This document shows positions 17,301 through 25,190 of a stretch of 64,000 bases of DNA, one piece after another. Every line of letters begins with the position of its first letter. Within the stretch, counting starts at the first letter, position 1. The position numbers and the translations under genes were made by a program. Origin of the DNA: Jeotgalibacillus sp. S-D1 (GTDB lineage: Bacteria; Bacillota; Bacilli; Bacillales; Jeotgalibacillaceae); assembly GCF_004358665.1 (NCBI RefSeq), contig NZ_SMZR01000002.1:620001-684000 (forward strand), given 5' to 3'. Under the pieces are notes generated by a model. The model was not told the origin of the DNA and did not search any database. It worked only from the letters and a program-made list of their open reading frames with translations.

Positions 17301-17576
17301 ATGATTAATTTTGTAATTGCTCTCGCAATAGGCATCGGTGTATTTCTTGGTTTTTCGTTCATTACGGACTCAACAGGGCTTGCTGTTGGAGCAGGTGTCA
17401 TCGCGCTGATTATAGCTATGATCGCGGTAGGCTTCTACACCGGACAGCGCAAGGAACAAATTTCAAAAAATGAAGAAGTCCCGCTTGAAAAAGACCGTAC
17501 ACCTGAAAAGGAAAACAAACAGGGTTACAATCCTGACAGCAGTAACGAAAAACGCATTAAAGATCCAACGAAATAA
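17301..17576 (+). CDS. Small membrane protein of unknown function
   Basis: 91 residues: two hydrophobic segments at about 3-22 and 28-48, then a charged Lys/Glu-rich tail that would sit in the cytoplasm. The GAGGTGAAGAT ribosome site is good and a strong terminator follows, so the gene looks real. No family is recognised. Confidence 0.7.
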   Translation: MINFVIALAIGIGVFLGFSFITDSTGLAVGAGVIALIIAMIAVGFYTGQRKEQISKNEEVPLEKDRTPEKENKQGYNPDSSNEKRIKDPTK

Positions 17577-17579
17577 CGA

Positions 17580-17613
17580 AACCGCTGCTCATGTTCGGAG
17601 CAGCGGTTTTTTA
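17580..17613 (+). terminator. Terminator of the small membrane protein gene
   Basis: AACCGCTGCTC pairs with GAGCAGCGGTT, followed by TTTTTATTT. Confidence 0.88.
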
Positions 17614-17712
17614 TTTATGCGCTTGTGGATTTCTCGGGTAACGATAAATGGGGAAAGATTTGCTCTCCCGGCTCATCTCGCTACGTCCCCTCTGGCTTGC
17701 GAGATCCCCCGC

Positions 17713-17898
17713 AGACCGATAAATACAAAAACATTTGCGATATAATGCGAAACATGTACGATAAATCACTAAACCGGTTAGATATATTTGCGAAACGGAG
17801 AGGTTTGATCGATATCTTCTCAAATGTGATTGATATAACTCAAATGATGGGCGATATCTTCCCGATGTTGTATGATAAACCGGAATATGTGTGCGATA
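17713..17898 (-). repeat. TATCGNNCA array 2a: nine units, 5-[30 bp]-4 layout
   Basis: Plus-strand GATA marks begin at 17895, 17874, 17853, 17832, 17811, then 17781 (a 30-bp step), 17760, 17739 and 17718. All other steps are 21 bp. Read on the minus strand this is the same 186-bp layout as array 1 and ends in TATCGGTCT. The Tyr-Arg frame is open across all nine units, but no start codon lies between the upstream TAA and the first unit. It is the diverged downstream member of a tandem pair with array 2b. The shared flank includes GAGATCCCCCGCAGACCGAT. Confidence 0.85.
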
Positions 17899-17925
17899 AA
17901 TCGCCCCCGGCTCACCTTAACCTCA

Positions 17926-18159
17926 CTACGTCCCTGCGAGATCCCCCGCAGACCGATATATACAAAAACATGTGCGATATAATCCCAAACATGTACGATA
18001 AATCACCAAACCGGTTAGATATATTTGCGAAATGGAGAGGTTTGATCGATATCTTTTCAAATATGATCGATATAATCCAAATGATGGGCGATATCTTCCC
18101 GATGTTGTGCGATAAAACCATAAACGTGTACGATAAATCCCCCACATCCGCCTCCACAT
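17926..18159 (-). CDS. Candidate Tyr-Arg heptad-repeat peptide (array 2b)
   Basis: A 77-codon open frame across array 2b. It begins at ATG 18159, six or seven bases after a GGGAGGGAGG ribosome-like site. The peptide is M-W-R-R-M-W-G-I followed by heptads starting Y-R-T, Y-R-T, Y-R-P, Y-R-S, a ten-residue step Y-R-S-N-L-S-I-S-Q-I, then Y-L-T, Y-R-T, Y-R-T and Y-R-S. Codon third positions vary while Tyr-Arg-Ser/Thr stays. It would be basic and rich in Tyr and Cys. It may instead be non-coding repeat DNA, since other frames are also open. Confidence 0.3.
   Translation of the reverse strand: MWRRMWGIYRTRLWFYRTTSGRYRPSFGLYRSYLKRYRSNLSISQIYLTGLVIYRTCLGLYRTCFCIYRSAGDLAGT
17950..18135 (-). repeat. 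TATCGNNCA array 2b: nine units, 5-[30 bp]-4 layout
   Basis: GATA marks begin at 18132, 18111, 18090, 18069, 18048, then 18018 (a 30-bp step), 17997, 17976 and 17955. The span is again exactly 186 bp and the last unit is TATCGGTCT. It is 237 bp from array 2a unit for unit. The flank ahead of the first unit, GAGGCGGATGTGGGGGAT on the minus strand, resembles GAGGCGGAATGGTCGGGA ahead of array 1. Confidence 0.85.
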
Positions 18160-18293
18160 CGCCCTCCCTCCCCGCTCCCACGCAAGCATTAAACATGTGC
18201 TCCCATCATCACAATCCATTTTTTCGCTTTCTTGTTTTATTTCGAGTAATATAGAAAGAATAGAATGTATGTATGTGGATAAGGAGGTTCTTT

Positions 18294-18641
18294 ATGCAGC
18301 CTGTCAATATTGAAGAGGTACAGACATTGATTGACCGCTTTGCGGGAAAGGATGTCTATATTCATTTAGAAACAACGAATGGTTCCTATGCCACTCATGT
18401 GGATGAAGCGTTTTTTAACGCAGGATGTTTTATAAGAAATGCCAAAGTGCGCTATGAGCTTGGTAAAATTATTGGTGATGCTCCGTCACGAGTTGGTCTG
18501 AAGCTGGAGCTCGGATGGATCTATGCACAAGGCATTACGCACTTTGAATTGGATTCAAACAAACGTTTGCTTATGGCCGGACATGACCATCAGGGCAAGC
18601 TTGCTGTTGCATTGCAAATTAGCGAAACTCCGTTTGAATAG
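18294..18641 (+). CDS. yojF: YojF family protein (DUF1806)
   Basis: 115 residues of the DUF1806/YojF family, identified from the overall sequence and its coupling to bshB2, the same pair (yojF-yojG) as in B. subtilis. The function is unknown; a role beside bacillithiol deacetylase is suggested only by linkage. ATG 18294 follows AAGGAGG by six bases; codons further up lack a ribosome site. There are 35 bases to bshB2. Confidence 0.88.
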   Translation: MQPVNIEEVQTLIDRFAGKDVYIHLETTNGSYATHVDEAFFNAGCFIRNAKVRYELGKIIGDAPSRVGLKLELGWIYAQGITHFELDSNKRLLMAGHDHQGKLAVALQISETPFE

Positions 18642-18676
18642 GTTGTTTGACGATTTTTCAGGAAGGGGACCGTACG

Positions 18677-19360
18677 ATGATTGTTAAAGAAAAACATGTA
18701 CTTGTCGTTTTCCCGCACCCGGACGATGAAGCGTTCGGCGTTTCGGGGACGATTGCAACACATCTTCAAATGGGGACTGGTGTAACCTACGCCTGTCTGA
18801 CGCTTGGAGAAATGGGACGAAACCTTGGTAATCCCCCATTCGCTACCCGAGAATCCTTGCCGCTTATCCGTAAAAAAGAGCTGCAGGGTGCTGCAAATGC
18901 AATGGGTCTTACCGATCTTCGCATGATGGGTCTTCGCGATAAGACCGTTGAGTTTGAGGATGACGAAAAAATGACTGCCATGATAAAAAAATTAATCGAT
19001 GAAGTCAATCCTTCATTAGTCATCACATTCTATCCGGATTATTGTGTTCATCCTGACCACGAAGCAACTGCCCGTGCAGTTGTGCGTGCGGTTGGACGGA
19101 TGCCTGAAGCGCTAAGACCAAAACTGCATTGTGTGGCTTTCTCTAATAACACCCAGGCTGAGCTTGGGGAGCCCGATGTGGTTCACGATGTCTCTGCGGT
19201 TCGTGATCTTAAATTAAATACCATGCGTGCTCATATTTCTCAAACTGCCTGGATGCTGGAGGATTTAGAAAAACGTCTTGCAGAACAGGACCCTGAGGCA
19301 GTTAAATGGGTTACACAAGAACGCTTTTACAACTACCGCTGGGACCAGGGGTATGTATAA
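18677..19360 (+). CDS. bshB2: Bacillithiol biosynthesis deacetylase BshB2
   Basis: A 227-residue zinc-dependent LmbE-like deacetylase that acts on GlcNAc-malate or on bacillithiol S-conjugates. The zinc-binding HPDDE occurs at residues 14-18 and the second metal/catalytic region is CVHPDHEATARAVVRA. ATG 18677 is preceded by GGAAGGGG. It is transcribed with yojF and ends at a terminator shared with the convergent fructokinase. Confidence 0.92.
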   Translation: MIVKEKHVLVVFPHPDDEAFGVSGTIATHLQMGTGVTYACLTLGEMGRNLGNPPFATRESLPLIRKKELQGAANAMGLTDLRMMGLRDKTVEFEDDEKMTAMIKKLIDEVNPSLVITFYPDYCVHPDHEATARAVVRAVGRMPEALRPKLHCVAFSNNTQAELGEPDVVHDVSAVRDLKLNTMRAHISQTAWMLEDLEKRLAEQDPEAVKWVTQERFYNYRWDQGYV

Positions 19361-19370
19361 AACGTAAAAA

Positions 19371-19406
19371 AGATGCCGTGCGCTGTATGCGCCCGGCATC
19401 TTTTTA
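19371..19406. terminator. Bidirectional terminator, bshB2/fructokinase
   Basis: AGATGCCG pairs with CGGCATCT. An A-run is on the left and TTTTTATTTTT on the right. Confidence 0.82.
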
Positions 19407-20354
19407 TTTTTCTTTTAAATAGCCAGAAACCTCTTCAAACGTTGGAAGTGCAGTCATCGCACCTTTGGTAGAGGCTGCAAGTGCACCTGAAATACTGCCC
19501 ACTTCAACCATTCGAACAGCATCGTTAAGCGTAATGGCATTGATGTCCCCTTCATAGGAATGAAGCTCAAATAAAACACCTGACACGTAAGCATCCCCAG
19601 CTCCAGTAGTGTCAACAGCTGTTACTTTTCGAGCAGGAACATGGGTGTGACCGTCTTTTGTATACACATAGCTTCCTTCTGATCCATGAGTGACAAGGAT
19701 CAGCGGGATAGGGTATTGCTGGAGAACAGCCACCCCTTCTTCTATATCAAAAGTTCCGGTTAAAAACTCCAATTCCTCTTCAGAGATTTTCAGTACATCG
19801 ACCTTATCAAGCATAGAAACGATGGTACGTCTTGCCTCTTCAGGGCTCTCCCACAAATTTAACCGCAGATTTGGATCGTACGACACAATTAGGCCATGCT
19901 TTCGTGCAAGCTCCACTGCCTTGATCGTTGCGCCTTTGGAGGGTTCACTTATCAGGGAAATTGATCCGAAATGAAATACCTTTGATTTTTCAAATACCTC
20001 TTCATTCAGATCTTCCTCTGATAAAAACCGATCTGCGCTTGGTGTAATGTAAAAATCAAAGCTTCGTTCACCATCCTCAGCAAGTGTGACGAAAACCACA
20101 CCAGTTCTCACATCTTTTGTGAGCATCATTGATTCCGTGTTAACCCCATATGTATTTAATGTTTCCTTTAAAAACAGGCCCAGTACATCTTGACCAACCT
20201 TGCCGATAAAATGTGATTCCACGCCTAAACGGGAAACACCCACTGCGACATTCGCTGGAGCCCCGCCTGGACTTTTATGGTAGCTGCTATTGGTTTCATC
20301 TAAAGGAATAAAATCGATTAAAGCTTCACCTAAACTGATTACGCCTTTTTTCAT
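19404..20354 (-). CDS. PfkB-family carbohydrate kinase, probable fructokinase
   Basis: About 316 residues. The PfkB N-terminal signature is SPGGAPANVAVGVSRLG and the C-terminal one is DTTGAGDAYVSGVLFEL, with the catalytic Asp. GEALIDFIP at the start is typical of ScrK/GmuE-type fructokinases, which make fructose 6-phosphate. ATG 20354 was chosen from an ATG-ATG pair for its eight-base spacing to GGAG. No sugar transporter or regulator lies next to it, so the physiological sugar is uncertain. Confidence 0.85.
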   Translation of the reverse strand: MKKGVISLGEALIDFIPLDETNSSYHKSPGGAPANVAVGVSRLGVESHFIGKVGQDVLGLFLKETLNTYGVNTESMMLTKDVRTGVVFVTLAEDGERSFDFYITPSADRFLSEEDLNEEVFEKSKVFHFGSISLISEPSKGATIKAVELARKHGLIVSYDPNLRLNLWESPEEARRTIVSMLDKVDVLKISEEELEFLTGTFDIEEGVAVLQQYPIPLILVTHGSEGSYVYTKDGHTHVPARKVTAVDTTGAGDAYVSGVLFELHSYEGDINAITLNDAVRMVEVGSISGALAASTKGAMTALPTFEEVSGYLKEK

Positions 20355-20443
20355 CATTAACTCTCCCTGCTCTAGAAAATTTTCATTGATCATATTTTAT
20401 CATAAGTTGCAAAATGTTGTTTATGGCAGCCCAAATAAGCAAA

Positions 20444-20480
20444 AGATGAACACTTCGGCTAAGAAGTTGTTCATCTTTTA
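20444..20480 (-). terminator. Terminator of the DUF1648 gene
   Basis: AAAAGATGAACA and TGTTCATCTTTT form the stem. The T-tract on the minus strand is interrupted, so strength is uncertain. Confidence 0.6.
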
Positions 20481-20509
20481 AGTTGAATTCTCCAGTATTT
20501 ACTGTTTAT

Positions 20510-21622
20510 TTAAGCTCCAAGCAGGAAGGGAATGCCTGCTGCCAATAAGATAATGACGATAAAAACCACCCAGGCCACAGGTCGGGCAAGGTTGACCGTC
20601 CAGCCCACTCCAAATCGCTTCTCAAGAAAAATAGCTGGATCATTTTTATTAAAATACAATTGCCCTAATTTCCAATAGTGATCATCGTCACGGTCGATCA
20701 CTGCACTTTCACCTCCGCCATGAGTACGAACACGGCTTCCCCCCTGCCCGGTCGTAATAGAAATCAGAATACTTGCGATCAGTACACCTATGCTGAAAAT
20801 TAATGGAACAGCAACAAGTACTTGCTGATTGACGGGATAGACATTCGCTACCTGAATCAGTGAGAACATTGCGGTTAAAGCTGTGCCGGTTATGATGATG
20901 AAGGCAGACCATCTTCTTCTGAAAATAAGGTTCTGCTTTTTTGATCGTTCCGGTTGCTCGGCACTGATCTGCTGTTTGGCTCTGCTTATGATTACATTTA
21001 CAAATAGGAACAGAAGGGTTAAATAAATTTGCATCACCGGCATAATCATGACGGTACGGTACGATTTATCTGCCCAATTGGTCACATCCCCTTCAAAATT
21101 ATACTTCATTGGAATTCTTTGGGGGATCTGCTCATAGAGCTGGATGGTCCATAACAAAGTGCCAACAGCAATGAAAAAGGGAATGATAAACCACAGATTT
21201 GAATAAGTAGGACGGGCATCACGAAATGTTGTATCGACCCACACCTGCTGTGATTTTTCTTTGTTCCATGCTTTTTCAGATTTCAAACGCTTCATCCCAA
21301 AATGAAACTTCAAATAAATTGCAAAGCCCCCCAGCATGTAAAAGCCGACGGTTCCAAGAATGACTATACTTAATGTTTGTTCATCCATAGAGAGCTGTCC
21401 TGCTGCCAATAAAAAAATCAATATGGTGATCATGCTTAGAATCCCTGACAAAAGTGCGTAACGTTTTCTCATCAATTTTAGCAACGGTTCATCATAAACG
21501 GCTTCCGGGATCGAAACGCCAAAACTCTCCGTTCTTCGTGTCCAATATGGAATAAACATGAAAGAAATAAAGACAGGAATGAAAACAAACAATAAAAAAG
21601 GGACTATTTGCAAACTATTCAT
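20510..21622 (-). CDS. DUF1648/DUF5808 membrane protein
   Basis: 370 residues with about seven or eight hydrophobic segments. The central part IPMKYNFEGDVTNWADKSYR is the DUF1648 motif. The C-terminal HYWKLGQLYFNKNDPAIFLE is the DUF5808 motif. Such proteins typically sit beside GntR or YtrA-type regulators and are related to SdpI-like immunity proteins, but no function is shown here. The ATG overlaps the stop of the GntR gene (ATGA), which ties the two together. Confidence 0.82.
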   Translation of the reverse strand: MNSLQIVPFLLFVFIPVFISFMFIPYWTRRTESFGVSIPEAVYDEPLLKLMRKRYALLSGILSMITILIFLLAAGQLSMDEQTLSIVILGTVGFYMLGGFAIYLKFHFGMKRLKSEKAWNKEKSQQVWVDTTFRDARPTYSNLWFIIPFFIAVGTLLWTIQLYEQIPQRIPMKYNFEGDVTNWADKSYRTVMIMPVMQIYLTLLFLFVNVIISRAKQQISAEQPERSKKQNLIFRRRWSAFIIITGTALTAMFSLIQVANVYPVNQQVLVAVPLIFSIGVLIASILISITTGQGGSRVRTHGGGESAVIDRDDDHYWKLGQLYFNKNDPAIFLEKRFGVGWTVNLARPVAWVVFIVIILLAAGIPFLLGA

Positions 21623-22017
21623 TCGTGATCCTCCTTTATATGGTTAAGCTCCTCATAAATGGCTTTGACCATCTTATTGAACTCTTCTTCTTTAACCCCT
21701 CTGCAAACGGCTTCTGCGATTAGTGGATGCAAGCTTTTCTGCAGGTTTTTCCGATACTCATCGTTCGCCTGAGGAATTCCTTCCGGGTTAATGACTACGC
21801 CTCTTTGTCTGTGAATTAAAATAAAACCTTCCTGCTTTAGCTGCTGATAAGCTTTATTTACGGTATGCAGGTTAATGCCTAAATCTGATGCCATTGAGCG
21901 AACAGACGGTAAACTCTCTCCTAAAAGCAGGTCCTTCCTTGCAACGCCCGCTATAATTTGATTTTTTAATTGCGTGTATATTGGTTCCTCTGCTTCTAAA
22001 TCAATATGAATATACAA
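21619..22017 (-). CDS. GntR-family regulator, YtrA type
   Basis: 132 residues. The GntR winged helix (IYTQLKNQIIAGVARKDLL, LPSVRSMASDLGINLHTVNKAYQQLKQEGF) is followed by a short tail of about 55 residues instead of a full ligand domain. That is the hallmark of the YtrA subfamily, which usually controls linked membrane or ABC proteins. It is the first gene of the pair with the DUF1648 protein. A 21-bp perfect-armed inverted repeat lies 30 bases upstream. Confidence 0.88.
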   Translation of the reverse strand: MYIHIDLEAEEPIYTQLKNQIIAGVARKDLLLGESLPSVRSMASDLGINLHTVNKAYQQLKQEGFILIHRQRGVVINPEGIPQANDEYRKNLQKSLHPLIAEAVCRGVKEEEFNKMVKAIYEELNHIKEDHE

Positions 22018-22047
22018 AGCATACTCCTTTCTGCAAATTTATTCGCT

Positions 22048-22068
22048 TGTTATATATATAGTATAACA
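22048..22068 (-). promoter_or_regulatory. Likely operator/-10 region of the GntR gene
   Basis: TGTTATA and TATAACA form perfect arms around seven bases. The core contains TATA runs that can also serve as the -10 element, so autoregulation by the YtrA-type protein is expected. Confidence 0.5.
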
Positions 22069-22107
22069 GATGTTACATAATGATACTACTTTGGAAACTA
22101 TTTTTCC

Positions 22108-22135
22108 AAAAAAAAAGACCGCCATGCTGGCGATC
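22108..22135 (-). terminator. Terminator of the HAD phosphatase gene
   Basis: The minus strand reads GATCGCCA, GCA loop, TGGCGGTC, followed by nine T. Confidence 0.82.
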
Positions 22136-22154
22136 AAATTCGTGTTAAATCTAT

Positions 22155-23024
22155 TTAGGATGATGGAACCATAACTAGCTGCTGAATCGCTTTAGCGACA
22201 CCGTCCTCGCGGTTGGTGGCAGTTATATGAGCACACTGTTCTTTAATATCATCAGGTGCATTTCCCATTGCTACAGCATAACCAGCTTTTTTCATCATGG
22301 AAATGTCGTTATAATTGTCTCCAATTGCCATGACGTTCTTTAGGGAAATTCCTTTTTGTTCACAATACCATTCAAGCGCGAGGCCCTTTTGAGCATGAAG
22401 GCTCGTGATCTCCAGATTTTCCTTCCCAGAAGAACTGATCGCCAGCCCATCAAGCTTTTCAAGAATATTTCTTGCCTGCTCAAGTGATTCCGGATTTGAT
22501 GAAAAAGCTAAGAATTTAAAAACGGTTTGAGCACTGTCATTGAAGATGCATTCATATCCTTCAACCACTTCTATATGCCCTTCCTCATAGCGGTTATTTG
22601 CTTCAGTGTGAACATGTGGAAGAGGCGTATCGGGATTAGTAGTAAGGAAAATATCAATCAAAAGCTGAATGCCCTGCTCCTTGTCATTTGTAAAGGTTCC
22701 CTGATCTGTATACACTTCAAAATAAATATCGAGTTCTTCAAGTTGTTTTGCCGTATGCTTCGCCATTTCCTTATCGATGCCTTTAACAAAAAGCTGTTCT
22801 CCGGTTTCGTTACGTATTTCCGCACCGTTGACCGCAATGACAGGGCAGATAATGCCGGCTTGTTTAAGAGGAATCATTGCCTCCTGATACGACCGACCGG
22901 TTGCCACGAGCACTTCCACCCCATGTGCCTGTGCTTCTTTAATCGCTTTTATATTTTCAGGACCAACGATATGGTCCTTATTTAGGAGTGTTCCATCCAT
23001 GTCTGAAGCCATTAATTTGATCAT
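22155..23024 (-). CDS. Cof-type HAD-superfamily phosphatase
   Basis: A 289-residue HAD IIB hydrolase. Motif I is SDMDGTLLN with the nucleophile and acid/base aspartates near residue 8. Motif II is the ATGR segment, and motif IV is AIGDNYNDISMM. A lid of the Cof type lies between. Such enzymes dephosphorylate sugar phosphates or flavin-type substrates; the substrate cannot be read from sequence. ATG 23024 was chosen over GTG 23033 because AAAGG lies eight bases ahead of it. Confidence 0.88.
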   Translation of the reverse strand: MIKLMASDMDGTLLNKDHIVGPENIKAIKEAQAHGVEVLVATGRSYQEAMIPLKQAGIICPVIAVNGAEIRNETGEQLFVKGIDKEMAKHTAKQLEELDIYFEVYTDQGTFTNDKEQGIQLLIDIFLTTNPDTPLPHVHTEANNRYEEGHIEVVEGYECIFNDSAQTVFKFLAFSSNPESLEQARNILEKLDGLAISSSGKENLEITSLHAQKGLALEWYCEQKGISLKNVMAIGDNYNDISMMKKAGYAVAMGNAPDDIKEQCAHITATNREDGVAKAIQQLVMVPSS

Positions 23025-23121
23025 AATCGTCACCTTTCTTCTTTTAATGTTCCTTATTGTATCATGCCCTACTTTTTGGAAGCCCTTACAGTGTTTTAAC
23101 TTTACAATTTCTTAATCAATA

Positions 23122-23153
23122 TAAAAAACATGGCAATTGAATCACCATGTTTG
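23122..23153 (-). terminator. sda terminator
   Basis: The minus strand reads AACATGG, an 11-base loop, CCATGTT, then TTTTTA, directly after the sda stop. Confidence 0.75.
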
Positions 23154-23154
23154 T

Positions 23155-23295
23155 TTAGCTTATTAATTGCACTAATTCTCTTGATGTAATTTCGCTTTCG
23201 AGAAGTTTTATAAAATCTTCCGAAAGATCCTTTTCTATGGCCATTTCAAAGGCTTCAATCAGTTTTTCATCAGACAATTTGTTAAGGGAACGCAA
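23155..23295 (-). CDS. sda: Sporulation checkpoint protein Sda
   Basis: A 46-residue helical-hairpin protein, the same length as B. subtilis Sda. Visible features are LSDEKLIEAFEMAIEKDL, then EDFIKLLESEI, matching the two antiparallel helices that bind the dimerisation/phosphotransfer domain of sporulation kinases such as KinA and block phosphotransfer to Spo0F. The start is TTG, six bases after GAGGTGG. An in-frame ATG five codons earlier lies ahead of that site. No clear DnaA box was seen upstream, unlike B. subtilis. It is 1.9 kb from an orphan histidine kinase. Confidence 0.9.
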   Translation of the reverse strand: MRSLNKLSDEKLIEAFEMAIEKDLSEDFIKLLESEITSRELVQLIS

Positions 23296-23372
23296 TATGA
23301 CCCACCTCATTTATTCTTTTTTTATTTATTTCCCGATTTACAACACTTTACACCTATTTTTAACTAAAATTT

Positions 23373-23387
23373 TATTTTCTGAATATA
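23373..23387. promoter_or_regulatory. CodY-box-like sequence
   Basis: TATTTTCTGAATATA matches 12 of 15 positions of the CodY consensus AATTTTCWGAAAATT. It lies between divergent sda and the YjiH-like gene. The region is very AT-rich, so chance occurrence is possible. Confidence 0.3.
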
Positions 23388-23583
23388 ATATATTTTTCAG
23401 ACATTTATTGAAATGTTAGAGAAGGAACAGTTATAGTAGTAGTAAGGCTTAACAAGTTTTTTTCAGGGTATATTTAAAAAACATTGGATTTTGTAAAGGG
23501 AGTGAATTAAAATAGAATATGTCTTATTTTTATACAGGAAATAAAATTTCCATTTTATTTACTAAAATCAAAGGAGAGAAAGT

Positions 23584-24948
23584 ATGAAACACCCTAAATC
23601 TATAGATTATTTGCGCTTTATCATCCCATCCATAATTGGGATTTTATTATTTATGACTCCTTTCCCATCCGGAGATGGGTCTGTTACGATTCCAATCGCT
23701 ATTTTATCCAATCTGCTTCAGGATGGAATCGGAAATATTATTCCCGCTCTCATGACATCTATTATTGTACTGACTGCTTTACTAACGTTGCTGGCACGGT
23801 TGGGCAAACCAACTTTTATTATGAACAGTGATTTTTTGAATAACCTGTTTTTTGTAACCTGGTTCTGGGTCATCGTCCGCGTGGTGGCTGCTGTCTTTGC
23901 AGTTATTACCCTTTTACAGCTTGGCGGCTCAGGCACAGAATATATTTGGTCATCAGATACAGGCGGATTACTGCTTGAAGAAGGCGGACTATTAACCGTA
24001 TTATTCTCTGTATTTTTGTTCGCCGGAATGTTTTTGCCTTTATTATTAAATTTTGGACTGCTTGAATGGTTCGGTTCGTTAATGGCGAAAATTATGCGCC
24101 CTCTTTTCACTTTGCCTGGCCGCTCCTCCATTGATACACTCGCTTCGTGGCTTGGGGATGGAACAATTGGCGTGTTGCTGACCAGCAAGCAATATGAAGA
24201 AGGTTTTTATTCCAAGCGTGAAGCTGCTGTTATTGGTACGACCTTTTCGATTGTATCGATCACCTTCAGTATTGTTGTGATTGAAGAAATTGGACTGGGC
24301 AGCTATTTTGTACCCTTCTATTTGACCGTTACACTTGCGGGTATTGTTGCTGCTTTTATTATGCCGCGTATTCCGCCTCTGTCACTTAAAAAGAAAACGT
24401 ATATCACAGAAGCTGCGGAAGATGCTGATCTTGAAAAAATTCCAGATGGCAAAAGCCGCATGCAGCATGGCACTGAAATGGCTTTGGCTGCCGCTAAACG
24501 AAACAACAGTGTGAAAAAATTTGTTGTTGATGGCAGCAAAAACATTTTGGATATGTGGATGGGTGTAGCTCCAGTGGTTATGGCTTTTGGTACGATTGCA
24601 CTTATTCTTGCAGAAAAGACCAGCACATTTGTTATTCTTGGTGCTCCTTTTGTGCCAATTCTTGAATTACTTCAAATACCTGATGCAGCAGAAGCAGCAC
24701 AAACAATGGTTGTTGGTTTTGCGGATATGTTTTTGCCAGCAATTATCGGACAAGATATCCCCTCTGAATTGACCCGGTTTGTAATCGCGGCTGTCTCTGT
24801 TACTCAGTTGATCTACATGTCCGAGGTTGGGGGACTTCTTCTGGGATCACGGATTCCTGTTTCATTTATTGATCTCGTGTTGATCTTCATTTTGCGTACG
24901 CTTATCACTCTGCCGATTATTGCAGGTGTTGCACACTTACTTTTTTAA
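23584..24948 (+). CDS. YjiH-like multi-pass membrane protein (nucleoside-recognition/gate type)
   Basis: 454 residues with about ten hydrophobic segments. The pattern (LRFIIPSIIGILLFMTPFP at the start, then PLFTLPGRSSIDTLASWLGD and VGFADMFLPAI near the end) fits the YjiH/nucleoside recognition gate-domain family. The transport substrate is unknown. AAAGGAGAG precedes the ATG. The 5' region contains an AT-rich palindrome, GGAAATAAAATTTCC. Element R2 follows the stop and begins with a terminator-like hairpin. Confidence 0.8.
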   Translation: MKHPKSIDYLRFIIPSIIGILLFMTPFPSGDGSVTIPIAILSNLLQDGIGNIIPALMTSIIVLTALLTLLARLGKPTFIMNSDFLNNLFFVTWFWVIVRVVAAVFAVITLLQLGGSGTEYIWSSDTGGLLLEEGGLLTVLFSVFLFAGMFLPLLLNFGLLEWFGSLMAKIMRPLFTLPGRSSIDTLASWLGDGTIGVLLTSKQYEEGFYSKREAAVIGTTFSIVSITFSIVVIEEIGLGSYFVPFYLTVTLAGIVAAFIMPRIPPLSLKKKTYITEAAEDADLEKIPDGKSRMQHGTEMALAAAKRNNSVKKFVVDGSKNILDMWMGVAPVVMAFGTIALILAEKTSTFVILGAPFVPILELLQIPDAAEAAQTMVVGFADMFLPAIIGQDIPSELTRFVIAAVSVTQLIYMSEVGGLLLGSRIPVSFIDLVLIFILRTLITLPIIAGVAHLLF

Positions 24949-24966
24949 CAGAATAAAAAACAAAAA

Positions 24967-25190
24967 AGAGGATGGGACAAAATTTGTCTCATCCTCTTTT
25001 GCCTGCTCACTGCGCTTCAGGCAGACGTTTTCCGCAGGGACTCTGCTTAAGCCCTCCTCAGGCTTCGCCCTTCGGGGTCTCAAGCGGAGTCAAATCCTGC
25101 AGGAATCGCCGCCTTCCACTCCGTTCACCTCACGTTTTCAATTAAATTAACTCGGTTAATATGCCTTTTGCAGTTATGTCCCAAACTCTT
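24967..25190. repeat. Intergenic repeat element R2 (TGGGACA-ended)
   Basis: It begins with a perfect hairpin, GAGGATGGGACAAA/TTTGTCTCATCCTC, plus T-run. The core has CTGCGCTTCAGG, CCTCCTCAGGCTTCGCC, CGGAGTCAAATCCTGCAGG and CTCCGTTCACCTCA in the same order as R1, and it ends in TGTCCCAAACTCTT. The right end overlaps the histidine kinase gene and supplies its last codons and TAA. Confidence 0.82.

Noticed and set aside
23296-23420. DnaA boxes ahead of sda
   Set aside because: B. subtilis sda has them, but only poor matches such as TTTACACCT occur here.
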